From NCBI GenBank assembly GCA_945643635.1, contig CALZFC010000042.1, positions 67,501-131,500 on the forward strand: a stretch of 64,000 bases of DNA. The letters are read 5' to 3'. The number at the start of each line of letters is the position of its first letter. Position 1 is the stretch's first letter. The DNA is from Allodiplogaster sudhausi. Taxonomy: Eukaryota; Nematoda; Chromadorea; Rhabditida; Diplogasteridae. Below the pieces are notes generated by a model. It ran no database searches. It was given only the letters and a program-made list of their open reading frames with translations, and was not told where the DNA came from. The position numbers and the translations under genes were made by a program. Shown one piece after another: positions 1 through 13,148 of this stretch.

Positions 1-197
1 GAAGCAAACACTGTCCAAAACTAGCGATATCCGTTCGAGCCCTCATTGTCAGATTTGAGAGCACAGATTTGAAGACTGGGGGAATTTGAATTGAATCGTA
101 GACATGGGACCCTAACCACTAATGGGCTAATTGAATGAGTATATACTTACATACGTAGTAAAAAATCTTATAAATGATCTTTTAATTCTCAACTGTT

Positions 198-516
198 CTC
201 GCATCTCTCGCCGTAAGTGCCTTCGTTGCTCACGCAGAACGAACAGTTCCAGTAGGTCTTGCATGGCTGCGCCGTCTGGCCCTCGGCTGGCGTTGGTGGG
301 CATGATTCTGCTTCGTAGAGCTTGTCTATGAAACAATTATTCCTGATGATTATTGATCATCCTGTAGCAATTAATTCTAAAATGTGAGAAAATGGCATGC
401 GTACCTTTCTTGCAGCATCCATAGTTCTTGCACCCAACGGGCGGATCGACTGGAGGATCCATTGTTGCCAGAACAAGCACGGGGAAGCATGGGGAGCCAG
501 ATTACCGTTCATCGCT
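198..516 (-). pseudogene. Partial, broken 5' copy of the EGAS-like channel gene
   Basis: Two exon-like pieces on the minus strand match the first two exons of the gene at 6101-12641. The piece near 402-516 reads GSPCFPVLVLATMDPPV and then GCKNYGCCKK, parallel to the signal peptide and [10 protein letters not shown] of the intact gene. The piece near 198-312 reads CPPTPAEGQTAQPCKTYWNC and then CVSNEGTYGERCEN, parallel to the CNPQ...CQRYWMC...[12 protein letters not shown] exon. In the first piece the ATG that aligns with the intact start is out of frame with the cysteine-rich reading frame, and a TAA sits in that frame just upstream, so no signal peptide can be made. Later exons would lie outside the window. 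The homology is clear by eye; pseudogene status rests on this one frameshift. Confidence 0.6.
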
Positions 517-3500
517 TCAAAAAAAAATCTATTTTGAAGTTCGAATATTACATTTAAAGTAGGGTGTAAACATTCAATACAAAAATAATTTAAACGTGAA
601 TAGCAAAATTCTACATCAGCAATATGAGGAACATATGAAGGCCATTCCCTGTCCTTCAAGACACTGCGACAGCTGAGTGTACAATTTTGTTTTTATGCAT
701 GAAGAGAAGCCCCCGAATTGTTCTTTTCGACTGTCGATTTTAAAATGCGCCGCATCGGCACACTTTGCAGAAAGAAGTCAACTCAGGCAGAGATCCTTCA
801 CTCTTTCGACAAAAGAACTCGTTCCCCTTCACGTGACTCCTCATTGTTAGAAGTGGAATATTACAACTCTGTTGCTATGAACATGCGAACGTCAGCGGAT
901 TCGATACTACTCGTCCTCCTCTTCGAAGCCCTGCAAAACAAGTGCCGTTTACTTCCTCTTTTCTCTTCCCTCCGTCGTTCTTGAGCTTATGGTTTTATCC
1001 TGGCAACCGCCGACTTCGTGGAATCTTGCAGAGAACTCAGAAAGGTCAGAGGCCTGCAAAAGACAATAAATGCAAAAATATCAATGTATATGAAAGTGTC
1101 TTCCACAAGTATCAATTGTGACGTTTATTATACACAGTAATTATTCTATATCATTATTAGTAGTTCTTGATAATTCAATTGTTTATTCGATTCTTGTGCC
1201 ATTGTGCTGATGGAATGCACTGGGGATCTATTATCACATGGAAGTGGACCATTGATGGATAGCGGCGACCTCGTCCAAGTGGCCGCCGAAGATCAGGACG
1301 TACACATCCCATTGTTACAATTATTATACTCATTTAGCTTAGTCCAAGTCTCTTGAGTAATTCAGTGGCTGTCAGACCTGACTTTGTAAACGCGGCCACC
1401 TTTGAAAAAGCCAAAAGCTCAGAATGACTGATTTAAAATGCGCGTTCTTTACGAGAGAAAAAAAAAGAACGAAAACGCAAATAGATTGTGCACTCTTTAA
1501 TTTTTCTTTAATCTTCAAGGTCTTCTTCACGAGATTGGATCAGCGCTCTGCTTCCGCCTAAGTAAGTTTCGAATGACTGTCTAAAAATGGAATTAAATGT
1601 AAACATTGTATGTACTTGAATACAAGTCAGGATGCGCTGGTTCCATCCCTCGCCAACCTGACATGTCATGTGCAATTTTTCAATTCCATTTCAAACTCTT
1701 TCAGAAGCAAGACTGTTATGCCTATACTGCCAAAAAATCACAATTCATTTAACACTTATTGCACCACACACATATTTATGCATTTGCAAATAAATGAATT
1801 GTTATGAAACAAGAAATTCGAGGAAGCATAATTTTTGCCACTTTCGTCGGAAAGTGCAATAGATTTTGATAGAAGGAAGCAGGCAAAAAAAGCATTTGAA
1901 GCAGCTATGTATGTTTATATAGACATATACATACAAACATACATACATATATGTATGTATGTATGTATGTACATATGTGCGTTATTGCACACTCTTTAAT
2001 TCACCATAGAACAGGTCACAACGACCTGCGAACATATGGAGTTTAAATACTCAGCTAGTGTAGAGTGCGGCTTTCTCGGATATCATACGGTGTCTTTGTC
2101 TACGCAGGACTTGATAGTTTCGTACAAAGTGGGGTTTGTGCGATTGATGGTAAATCCTTCTAGTTTTTGGACAGCTCATCGGGTGTTCCTGATGAGCTAA
2201 AAGGAAAGATTCTTAACGGAATGTCTGTATTTGAATGATTCAACACTGTCGATTTCATTGTCGTATGATACTGGAAAAGTTAATCCTTCATTCAACAAAT
2301 CACTGCTTAGTCCGTCAGTGGCTTCTTCTGCTCGCTACACAAACTGGATTACTCAATAGAAGGGTTTACATTTATAATATTTCTGAACAATTTGCACACA
2401 AGAAAAAATACCATTAAAAACTACTGATCTGGCTACGGTATTTACCGTAGTTAGAACCTGGTAAGGGTATTTACCGTACTAATTCGCAAATAATAACCGT
2501 TGCCGCAAACCGCTGGTCAAAAACCGTCAAAAAACGGCTAACCGCTGCGGCAACGGTATTTTTGCAGCTAACGAGGACGAGGCTTGAACCTCGTTTTAGG
2601 CAATTAATTTCACGCTTTCGCCTCTCTCTCTCTCTCTCTTTCTCTCTCTTTCTTTCAATATCTCTTCCTTCCCTACTTCTCTCTCGCTGTCTGCTTCTCT
2701 CCTTCCCTATTCTACTTAAAATATGGCTGGAACTACGCAAATAGGACACAATTTTTGTGGTCTGATTGTGAGGCAACATTTGCTCAAAGTTGTTGCCTTT
2801 TCGTCCCTTGCAGTTCATTCTTTCTGCATTCGCAGCTTATTTAGCCTCAATCATAAGCTTACGTTCAATACTTTACTACTTAATTAACTACCAAACGCTG
2901 AAGTCCATCTAGTCTAACTCTCTCTTGATTGGTGGTAATGTGTTAATTGCATTCGTTCAGTGTACTGCTCGCTGCCTGTGGAGGAGAGAGAGAGAGAGAG
3001 AGAGACAGAGATAGAGAGAGAGATAGAGAGAGAGAACGAGAGAGAGAGAGAGACAGAGAGAGCGCTCGGTTAATCGATTGATTTTTTTCTTTCTTGGCTG
3101 CATATGCTCAACATGAATTCAGTGTTGCGTGTCTATAAAATGTTGCAAGTTTAACACGTGCTAAATCCTTTATAATTAAATTAATTCAATGGCACGAAAA
3201 CACCATAAAACAAACAGAAAAATCAACAACAACGATGTCAACTTGGAATAAATATGCAATGAAATGTACTCGTAAAACGAGAAAGGCGATTTGGGGTTAG
3301 GGAATATTATTATTCAATAGATCTTTTTCAACTATTAATACTCTTAAAAACTTGGTAACCATAATAGTGAAACAAATAGAGAACAAACAAGACAATGCTA
3401 CCTGCTATTGCTTGAAATTTGATTTCAATGTTTATACAGAAAAGGTAAGAAGGAAAGAAAGAAAGCAGTTGGTTGTCGTCCAAAGAATGTAACCAAGGGT

Positions 3501-3720
3501 TCTGTTGAAATGGCCATAGATGGAGTGCTCTTTGGGAATGAAGATACTAGACGGCTCTTTGGGAAAAAATTAGCCTCAGGTGTTTTTCAAAGAACCAACA
3601 GAGGGTCAGGTCCTTTCTCCTCGGAATCTTTTTCAAATTCGCATAAAAACTGCGTTTCGATCGGAAAGGAACCAGAAAAAAACAGTATTAATAAGATGGT
3701 AACATTAAAAGCCTAAACAA
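517..3720. other. Mostly non-coding stretch with microsatellites
   Basis: I find no convincing gene here. A short open stretch near 1219-1360 on the plus strand (ending LVQVAAEDQDVHIPLL) looks mildly coding but has no clear partner exons. About 1905-1975 is a palindromic TATGTA/TACATA microsatellite. CT tracts lie at about 2622-2655 and GA tracts at about 2983-3062. Near 2575-2600 the minus strand carries a T-arm-like hairpin (CGAGG-TTCAAGC-CTCG) with no tRNA body around it. Confidence 0.5.
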
Positions 3721-3732
3721 GAATATAGACAA

Positions 3733-4310
3733 GAGGGAAGGAGTTGGAATCTTCGAAAGACGAAGTTGGGGTCCGTTCATCCAGGACAGCGTCGAGATCA
3801 GCGTCGGTGATTTCCGAAGGATCGTCGCCAGGGCTGCTACATCCGAGCCGAGGGGAGGAGTCAGGCAAGCAGCGATTGGAGAGAGATACGCGCGGTAGTC
3901 ACGCTGAAGCTAACCTGCAACTTTTCATCATGCTCATGGGTTTACCTGTGACTCTTTCATTACATAATTGTACTCTACTATTGCAAACAAAAATCCTCTG
4001 ATTGCAGTAACGAGGTTGCTTTGGAGAAAGACGATGAACAAGCTCAAAATCGACCATGAAAATAAAAAATGGTCATAGTTTGAATAGGGATGAAAGCAAC
4101 ATTAAAGGCAAGGAAGTGGATCTTGACGCGACTACCGTACCCAGTTCGAGAAGCTTGCCTAACCTGGAGTATGTCTCTTAGCAACGTCAGTCATCCGAAC
4201 TCCAAGGCGGGCAGGCCGGCCCTTCCGACAGCCTCCTGTCAGTTACGGAGCTGGAACACGGAAATGCCTGTGCGCTGATGCGAGATCTGAAACCATCAAG
4301 AAATCGATAA
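3733..4310 (+). pseudogene. Candidate unknown gene fragment or relic
   Basis: Three plus-strand stretches read like protein. 3733-3911 encodes SSKDEVGVRSSRTASRSASV and onward. About 4009-4058 encodes NEVALEKDDEQAQNRP after a CAG. 4113-4305 encodes EVDLDATTVPSSRSLPNLEY, then one in-frame TAG, then a stretch containing SLLSVTELEHGNACALMRDL. The continuation of good amino-acid composition across the TAG suggests a decayed exon. The minus strand of the first stretch also reads plausibly (GDDPSEITDADLDAVLDER), so the strand is not secure. I recognise no family. Confidence 0.25.
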
Positions 4311-4673
4311 ACTAAGTTAAATTCGGCTCGCCTCCGCTAACAATAAGCGAATTATTCAGCTTGCTGAGGGGAAAAATGGTCCGATCAGGGCTCAAAAATT
4401 CATATTTTTGGTTTACCACCTTCTTTTAGGCCTTCGGACGTCTTACCCACCCAACTTTTGTGGGACCCTTGGGCCACCCTTTTTCCCCTGCAGCTTACTT
4501 ACATTTCTGCTTAAAAAACCTGAACTCTCCATGTTAAAAAACTTCCCCATGGTCTTAAACCCCCTTATGCACGGTTTGGGGTCGATTATAAAAAATTTTT
4601 TTTATTATGTCTCCCCCCTCCCAACAAGGATAGCACCCAATGAAATAACGTTTGGTCAAAATCAAACCTGTGA

Positions 4674-4995
4674 CAACGAGCAGATGTCGACGCGGATCAG
4701 CTCCCGCCGACGCTGCTCAGCACCCTTCTTGTGGGACAACAAAACCTACCTGAAAGTAAAAAGATAAATGCTCAGATTCATATTAAATACACTAGAAAAC
4801 AAAGTAGGAAAAAACTTCATGAACCACTTAAAATACTTCATTTGAAAAAAGATGTATAAAAACTACCAACCAGATACAAGCGAGTGCGCTGCCGTAGAAC
4901 TGCTCGACGGCCGTCTTGCTTGGACAAGAGAGCGCGGAGGCCGTCTTGCTAATTTTCGTCCACTTGCTTCTCTCGAGACGATGAAAACCGCCTGA
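4674..4995 (-). CDS. Candidate exons of an unrecognised minus-strand gene
   Basis: Two stretches are bounded by plausible splice sites. The upstream one, about 4873-4995, follows TTTCAG and has an open frame containing SKTAVEQFYGSALACIW. The downstream one, about 4674-4748, lies between TAG and CAG/GTTTGA and reads HKKGAEQRRRELIRVDICSL. Codon choice resembles the certain genes. No start, stop or family could be assigned, so they may be exons of one small gene or relics. Confidence 0.25.
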
Positions 4996-5278
4996 AAGCG
5001 CAAGTTGTATACTCAAAAATAAATAGGGAAAACAAACGTTGATTTGACATACAAACTAGTGCAAGCAACAATATTGCATGTTTAACCATATTTCTTCGCC
5101 GTTGAACTAGAGGTTGAAAAGTTTCGCCAACGGACCAGTTAAAAATCGGAACAATGGTAACTTTTCAATGTTGGACACGGTTAGGAACAAATTGTTACAA
5201 GGGTCCGAACTTTTTTTCTCTGCGTGCAGAGAAAATCGAGCAATAATTAATACAGGCTCTCTTAAAGTCGAAGTCTAA

Positions 5279-5382
5279 TTCTCTCTCCCTCACGCTATCT
5301 CTCTCTCCCGCACTCTCTCTCTCTCTCTCTCGCTCTCTCTCTCTCCCGCTCTGGCTCTCTCTCCCGTTCTCGCTCTCTCCCG

Positions 5383-5422
<40 letters not shown>

Positions 5423-5525
5423 TTCGCCCTCTCTCCCCCGCTCTCGTCATCGCTCTTGTTCTCTCTCTCTCTATCTCGCTCTCTCCCGCTCTCTCTCCCG
5501 CTCTCGCTTTCTCTCGCTCTCTTAC
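5279..5525. repeat. Long CT/GA microsatellite
   Basis: Nearly pure CT dinucleotide repeat on the plus strand, interrupted by CCCG and TCG variants. It lies in the intergenic stretch downstream of the EGAS-like gene. The rest of 5000-6100 shows no convincing exon. Confidence 0.9.
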
Positions 5526-6100
5526 AATAGCGTCAAGAGAAAATCACATATTTAATGATGCTGACCATGTTCTGCGCAGAATTCCTCTGTTCAACCCATG
5601 CCATTCAACAAGTGCTTCAAGTAAAAACAAAGTAAAGTGCGCCAGCGAACCAAGTGCGCCACGGAACACTGTATGCTTCGCCGAGTTGCCCGTTGTAAAC
5701 CACTCATTTTAATGGTATGCTAGCTGGGGAAAAAACCGTTGCTGCTTGAGGGCGCGCCCAGGGCGCAAAAAAGCCCACCCAGCTATCAACTTTCTATTTG
5801 CATTATGGCTTTTTATTCGACTAATTAAATTTAAAAACAGTTAATTTCATCCGTTAGTTTTTTTTATTGTTTAGCAAGACATGGTGCTAATAATAGAGCG
5901 GGTACTACTAGATCACAGAAAAATTAAAACGAGGGGTTTGACATTTTAGGGGAGCAAGGGTGAGCTTCAATTGTTCAACCTCTCTGGAAAGCAAAATAGA
6001 TTCGTTATATTGGTATGAATATACATGTGAAGATTATTAAGCATGAATATTGTTGAGACAATTCAAAGTGTCCCATGGGTAAGTGAATTGTGTAATGATT

Positions 6101-6723
6101 TTATCGATCCGTCTTCGGCAGCGGCCGCACGCACCACCACGCGATGCGGATGAGCAGCTCGAGGAACTCGATTACTGTAACCATAGACATGCCAATGACG
6201 GAGGCAGTCAGGCCGCCCAGGTATTTCAGCGCGAGCGACAGCTGTTGAATATTGGTGTAAAATAACAAAGGAAGTTAATTGTTCACAAAGCACATAAAGA
6301 ATGTATATAAATAAGTTACATCCATCGCTGGTGTCTCCCTGTAGACCTTCTCGCGCAGGGACAACAGTCTTATCTAGAGTAGAGCTTGAACTTCTTCTTG
6401 TTTCCCTTCTTATCCTACTTATTTGGTATCTATAATACAAGTATGTATTTATACACTATGATATCAGTTCATCTTAGTCCTCTAAAAGTTCTTGAGGCCA
6501 TAAGGACCTGGACAATAGCCGTGTCGTTGTGGTTGAGGGAACACTGAGTCTGCAGCTCCGGGCTTTCCAGGCTGGCGCAAAACTGCGTCTAAATAATACT
6601 TGATGAAATTTTACTGGATGCTCCTTTCAATAATTCTTTATTGTTTTTCTTGTCATACTTCTCAAGATCCTCACTCCCTTCTCGCGCTCTCCCTCTTCTT
6701 CACATTCCTTCTCTCCAGTATGC

Positions 6724-6774
<51 letters not shown>

Positions 6775-9700
6775 GCTATCATAACCGACCGCATCCGCCA
6801 TCCCAGCCTGCGTGAAAATGACATTCGCAAGCTTCTCCTGGCACGAATTGAGACACTTGCACCATGTCCACTTGGACGGGTCGCTGTTGTTGGAAGAAAC
6901 GACTTTGTCGAGGCAAGTTCCTTCAAAAATCAGAAGAGAACTCACTTCTTGACCTCATACCAAAGTACTGTATGCATATTCTAATTTAAAAAGGGCTGCT
7001 TAGCTCAAAACGTTTTCCTTTTGATTACATCTATGTAGTTATTGAAGAAAGCTCCTTTACAATCTTTAATCTCAATAGCTCTTCCTTACTGTTCGTCATG
7101 CCGCACGGCAATGCTTCTGGTGCCATCGGATAGCGTGGGTCCATGCACCCACAGCTCTCGTTAATGAAATCCTGGTAGCACGAACGAAGGCAGCCCTGTG
7201 CCGTGGAGACTTATGCATGTATGTACATATACATATGGATCGGGATTATCATGTTTTAACCAAATCTCTGGAAAACCGCGATATAAATAACATTTTTTTT
7301 CTGATAGAACATGAGCCTCTTCATCGATCCTGTCACGATTTACGAATAATTAAATAAATAAATATATGAATATATCGATTGAGTAAGAAAACACTTCTGA
7401 CGTCTGTGGAATAGCCTCCGGAATAGTAGTAGGACTTAACTTCGACCGGCTTACGCACGCAAGCGCCGTACTGACCTCCGAGATGCAAGTATTCCGTCTA
7501 CAAATTTACATCTTATTTGAGATAATCGATAATTTTTTTTTATTCATACATTAATTTAAGATGATAATGAAATGTATGAAGTGAGTAAAAAAAATTGCTA
7601 AGAAATAGTAACGAGTGCAACGTCGAGGGTGGACATTGTGGCCGGCTTGACATTATATCGAATCGACTCGGAGAAGATGTCCATGTTCCGGTCGTGGATG
7701 AAGACCTATATGTACATTGCGGATATTCACATCTGCCTATCCCATATTTTTTATCCTCTCAAGACCTATTACCGTATCCTTCCATAAAGTTCGCTTGTCA
7801 TCTCTTCTGCATAGTTCCAGTTTATCATCGACCTACCATCAAGCCAGCAATCGTACTCCACGGTACGTACTCGTCGATGTTTACCTTCAGCTTGGCCATC
7901 AAACCGCCGGAGCCGCCTTTGAAAGGTTTTGAATTGAACAATATTCTTCAACCTTAAATTTTCTTTGGCAGGTAATATGGTATTCAATTTAAAGACTAAT
8001 GTTAAAGTAATATTTGAAGTGGAAACCTGTGGATCTCGCATGGTAGGAGGTAGACAGATTTCGGTGATTAAAGGTGAAGCAATTCCCGAGCACCACGTCG
8101 GTCCACATCAGCGTGCTTTCTCTAGAATACACATTAACATTATGAATATGTATGTACATATGTAAAAACATCCTTACACTCGAGCATCAGAAAAATATGA
8201 TCTTTTTTTCAAGAGAAGACTTTTAAATGAACTTTCTGATGGATCTCTAGACATCGTTCTTCTGAGGCCGGTACCCGAATTTTACTGAAATCAATGCTAC
8301 ATGTGTATTTCGTTCTGACGTAAAATTGATGCTTTTTCCCTCGAAGGCGAGCCACTCGAAGGTGTCGTCGTGGTTCCAGGAAAGTCTCGTCTGATTCTCA
8401 GGCGGAAGAAGACCGACGATGAAGGGGACGAGGGCGGTGATACTCGAAGGATTCGCGAGAAGATCGAGGAGGAGCTGAAAAGTCATGGCCACGACTCCTT
8501 CGTATGCCTAGCAGATACATATGTAGATATGTATGTAGGCCACAATATTCAATTAATCTTATGGCCAGATGCTATGTTGCGACTTCAATTCAATGCTACA
8601 GTCGACTCGCTATTCAAGGCTATTGAACATTAGCTGTTGAACATGACGTCTGGCTGTGAGCTAATCTGCAACCAAAAAATGAATGGAACGCGTACCCCAT
8701 ACATCTCCTCCTCGAACTTGCCGTATACGAGCACCATGACGTTATAAACGACCATCTCTTAAAGTCAGACTTTTATTGTCCTTCTCCGTCTCTCACTACT
8801 TCATAAAGGAGACAAAACTTAGTCTTGAATTCGCTCCTTTTTACTTGTCACAAGGACGAGAGAAGATGTGTTTTAGAAAGACTACAATAGTCTGGATGAT
8901 TCAAATAGATTAAGGTTAAGTTTCGTTCTCCTTTAATATGTACACCACCATTTAACCTATTTCGCAGAATCGGCCGGTGAAATCAGGCGTGCACACGCAG
9001 GAGAAGTTTGTCAGCAGATCAGTGCAGTTGGCCTCGGTATCTTTCTGTTATGTCAATGAACGTCTTCTGATTCTCACTTTTGAAGAGCTCATCTTATTTG
9101 GCAACGAGCCGTTTCGTTAAAGATAAAATATTCAAAAATAAATTCAATAACAAAAAAAACTTGCCGCGTTGCACCAACTCATCACTCTATTGTCAATTGC
9201 CAAGCGATCAGGATCTATTTCCGAGACTAAATTCAGAAATGTTGTACCATTACGTTTTTATTCGCAGTATTGCGGTATTAAAGAATTCTATATATGTATA
9301 TACATATATAAAAAATTGCCTGGTGCGCATTCTGCTTGATCCGGATTGAGTATACTGTAATTGCATCGCTGGCTGCAGTCGTCTACATCTGTGTGGAGGA
9401 GTAACATTTGCACTAACTTTGCACATCCCTGATTGAGAAAGAGAGTAAAGAAGTGAAAAAAAGAAAAAAAAGAGAGAAAGAGGGATCCAAGTAAGCGTAT
9501 AGGATAGAGGGAAGAAGCTCACTGAATTGGCAGTTGTTTCCATAGGCACCGAGTGGACAGTCACATGTGTAATTGGCGACTTCGTTTAAGCAAGTGCCGT
9601 TATTCTCACAGGGATTACTTAGACAGTTGTCGATGACTGTAAGTGAAATGATCGAAAGTCTTTTTATACACTTTTCTGGTTCTTGTCATCCCATACTCTC

Positions 9701-12641
9701 GAGGCAGTCCAGGCCTGTGTATCCTTCGTAGCACTCGCAGCTATGCGAGGTCTTGTAGCCTTTACCGATGACACGACAAGTTCCATTGTTGCAGAGGCTC
9801 TCGATGTGGCAAGCATTGTAATCTAAAATGAACAGCGACAAGGGCAGCTTCAGCCTATGCAATTTTGTGTTCTAGAAATGATGCACGATAGTTGCATACT
9901 AATAATGATTTTTGCACATTTCTAAAATAAGTGGAATGGCCGATTACACACCCTCGCAAGCCGCTCCTTTCCAGACGCTGAGGCACTTGCAGTAACCAAA
10001 GCCGGTGCAGTTCACGAGGCAACTTCCTCCATTCATGCACTCCATCGTCGCGCAGCTGTTATTGTCTGCAGGGAAGATATCTTGTCTCACCAATTTTACA
10101 TATGTATGTAGTTTTCCTTTTCTTGCACATTTTGAAGGCTACCGAATTAACTTGAACGGCGGACCCAAGGGGCTCTCAACACTTTATCAACATTATTACT
10201 ATTCTATGTACCGGCAAAATCGAGTTGATATTTCGACCTAGTACTATTACTATCATTAAATACCATTATTATTACTATTATGATAGTTATTGGAATCTTT
10301 AACTCTCTATCATTTTACTCATTAATATCTTGATGTTCCATACATTTACTTACATTCACAGTTCTCGCCGATGAACTCGACGGAGCAGTTGCAGGAGTAG
10401 CCATGGCCGTCTTCATTCTCAATGCACGGCTGCTCGTTCTGGCACGGCGAGCTGCTGCATGGCGATCCAGCTTCTAAGCGGTTTAGAACTATGTATGTAC
10501 ATTTCAAGCGTAGATAACGAATAAGCAAAACAATGAGGACTGTCAAACCCGACCATCTCCACAAGTGTCTCCGTTGTATCCCTGCTCGCAGACGCAGACA
10601 AACCCGCCGTAGATATTTGCGCACTCGCCGTGTCCGTTACATGAATCCGAGTTGCAATGGTTCGGCTCGTTGTACTCTTTGGGATTCCTTGTTCTTTTTA
10701 ATTTTAACTTTAAAAAAAAATAATACAAATTACAATAACAGGTCACTCTACTCCAGAAACGGAGTTACCGTAAGGGAATGAATAAACGATGACGGTCGAG
10801 CTGTCTTTATTGCAAATGGAACCATCGCTTGAATCGTCAGGGGAGACTGGTTCGCATTTCGGTCCCCAAATAGAAGGAGGTGAAAAGTCGCTGGCGTCTT
10901 CATAGATGTAACAGCATTTTTGAGAGATGCCTGAACATTTCCTCTGGTGAAATATTGCTTATAAATGTCCACTGGATTAAAGAATTCTCACCAAAAAACA
11001 AGCAGCGCCCGTTGCTCTTTTCCTTGAAATACTCTGCGCAATCCAAATCGCTGAAGGAGCTTTGAGAAGGGCACTTTGAGTTGCCGCAATTCTTTTCAAG
11101 GTGAGAGCTGCTTGCTGAGAAACAACCCAGCTGCACCGGCGGCGCAGCTGGAAAAAATTTCGATGCAGACTTTAATCGTGATTTGTTCATTTTTTCCATT
11201 TTCAATGCTCATAACAGTTAATCTTCAAAGTAGTTACATATTCGCAAACAAGATCCATTCTTTGTCTTGCAGTAAAAAATTTTTTACCTCTCATAATTAT
11301 TTGACCACTTGTGTTGCATTTTATGTTTCATGCTAGCGATATCAATGACAACCAAGAAAAAAGTTGAAATATACTGTTGATCAACAATTTCATTTTTTTT
11401 AATATTCAGACTTAGTATCTTGTAATTCGCACTTTAACTGTCATTCATCTGTCTCTTCAATTTTCCTCAACAAATGACTGACCATCCCGCTTTCAGCATC
11501 CCTTCTACCTTCCGTCTTTCAATAAAGAGTCTATGTGACTCACTGCTACTGCGTGTCTTCGGCAGCTCGCAATTCCTGCCGATGTATTCGTCGGTGCATT
11601 TACACGAGTAGTTGGTGCCGTCTGAGAAAGTCTCGCAACTCCCGCCGTTCTCGCAAGGAGTCGACGAGCAAAAGTCCACAACTTTAAACAATAAAAGAAA
11701 GCTGCTCTTTAATATTAAAAAAAATCAATTATTTACTGCCCCCTTTTGTCTTCAACATAATTCCAAAACTTTTCAATCTAGCAAGGAAGAAACCTTCGCA
11801 GTAGACGCCGTTGTATCCGGACCGGCATTTGCAAGTAAAACCGTCTTCATTGCCAGAGTTTTCGACGCACCTTCCACCATTTCGGCATGTTATCGAATAG
11901 CAAGCAGATCCAATTTCTATAAAACGTAATAAAAGCTATGTGTATCGGCTACCAAATCCACCGTATGCCCGTACCAATGTCGCAGCCTGTCCCACTCCAT
12001 CCTTCTTCACACTCGCAGCTGTACGCGTTCAGCGTGGACGTGCAGTTGAAGTGACTGCTGTTCGTGCCGCGGCATGGATTCGACAAGCATGTGTCGTTCA
12101 CTAACAACAACAACTTCTCCTGTCTCTTTTCCTTGCTTACTAGATATTGCATTAAATATGAAATGTCTCGAAAGGAAAAATAGGATGTTCTCATCAGATG
12201 TTTTTTTCTGACCGCAATATTGGAAATAACGGGTGGAAATAAATGTGAAAGTAGTTTTTTTCTTGTGGCTGAACCATGCTCGCATCTCATGCCCCAGCTG
12301 CCTTCGTTACAAGAGCAGAGATTGCACATCCAATAGCGTTGACATGCTGCGGTCGTCGTTGGCTGTGGATTGCATGGTGGCGAGGGTTGGAGATTCCCTG
12401 CGAAATAGCGAGACTCTTCATAATATATCACTATATTGATTGGAGATCAAGGAATTGATATAGTCATTGCACACTTATTCATCTAACTTTTGAGCGTTTA
12501 TCGCTAACCATTTCCTTCCTGGCATCCTCCGAAGTTTGCGCACCCGACGGGAGGGTAATTTGGATTGTCAGCCCATGGTCCAGTAGCCGGCGTAAGCACG
12601 GGAAGGAGAAGCAATGCAATCAGCGCAGTTACTCCTCGCAT
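6101..12641 (-). CDS. EGAS-like protein: EGF repeats fused to a DEG/ENaC channel domain
   Basis: Exon pieces (minus strand, ends approximate) are 12641-12509, 12397-12275, 12100-11975, 11916-11794, 11681-11544, 11147-10992, 10930-10769, 10676-10554, 10470-10354, 10065-9952, 9822-9697, 9636-9523, 9388-9299, 9044-8957, 8757-8696, 8665-8640, 8487-8296, 8121-8027, 7916-7837, 7705-7613, 7497-7402, 7195-7090, 6920-6790, 6588-6508, 6373-6320 and 6241-6101. The first exon encodes a signal peptide ([20 protein letters not shown]). About nine exons each hold one EGF-like module, for example [15 protein letters not shown] and [15 protein letters not shown]. The C-terminal third has the amiloride-sensitive channel hallmarks: GNCFTFN, a segment ending [24 protein letters not shown] with CGCMDPRYP, and a TM2 region [20 protein letters not shown]. 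Nematode EGAS proteins have this architecture. The link near 8640 lacks a clean GT donor. I see no TM1-like exon between the last EGF and the channel domain. Confidence 0.9.
6729..6776. repeat. CT microsatellite in an intron of the EGAS-like gene
   Basis: Uninterrupted CT repeats on the plus strand, GA in the sense of the gene. They begin directly downstream of the donor of the exon at 6920-6790. Confidence 0.85.
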
Positions 12642-12935
12642 CGCTTATTTATTTTGAGTACCTATAAAAGTTAGGTAATATATGTATATGTATACGACCA
12701 TTTTTCTGCCTCGTTGCGGAAAACACGGCTGGTCAGCGTTATCCAGGATATATTTTCATTTCAAAAGCTACATGGCCGGAGAAATCTCTATCGGCAAGAA
12801 AAAAAAGAATAATGGAAAATGAAGACATTCTTCGCTTGTCAGCAGAGAAATTTCTGTGTATAGTTCTTCTTTGAGGTCCTCCTTCCGAACGAGACTCTAG
12901 CCTTCTTCCGAGAGGAATATTAAAGGAGCTCGTTG

Positions 12936-13148
12936 TCATAAACGGAGCTCTTCTGACGGGTGAAGCCAGCTGGTTGCGATGAACTCCTCTTTCTTCTTCC
13001 TGCAAGGCTTGTCAAAACAAGCCGTTTGACAGGACGATGTTCTTTTCGAACACGAGGCAAGTTGCCTGAGGCAACGGCCGACTGCGCGTCTTGCAGCGAA
13101 AAGCCAGAAGGACAAGAGAAGGCAAAGGTCGCCAGCGAATGCAGCCAT
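12936..13148 (-). CDS. Small ORF with signal-peptide-like start, doubtful
   Basis: A 70-residue ATG-to-stop frame begins MAAFAGDLCLLLSFWLFAAR, which looks like a signal peptide, followed by a short basic, cysteine-containing tail. It lies about 300 bases upstream of the EGAS-like gene on the same strand. It could be a small secreted protein, an upstream exon or chance. Nothing else supports it. The remaining stretch 13160-13640 shows no exon that I can support. Confidence 0.2.
   Translation of the reverse strand: MAAFAGDLCLLLSFWLFAARRAVGRCLRQLASCSKRTSSCQTACFDKPCRKKKEEFIATSWLHPSEELRL

Noticed and set aside
718..984. Plus-strand 88-residue ORF
   Set aside because: No family, no neighbouring exons and unremarkable composition. 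It is probably chance in non-coding DNA.
2178..2225. CTGATGAG ... GGAAA pattern resembling a hammerhead ribozyme core
   Set aside because: The stem II closing pair is mismatched (G-G) and stems I and III do not pair well, so the match is likely chance.
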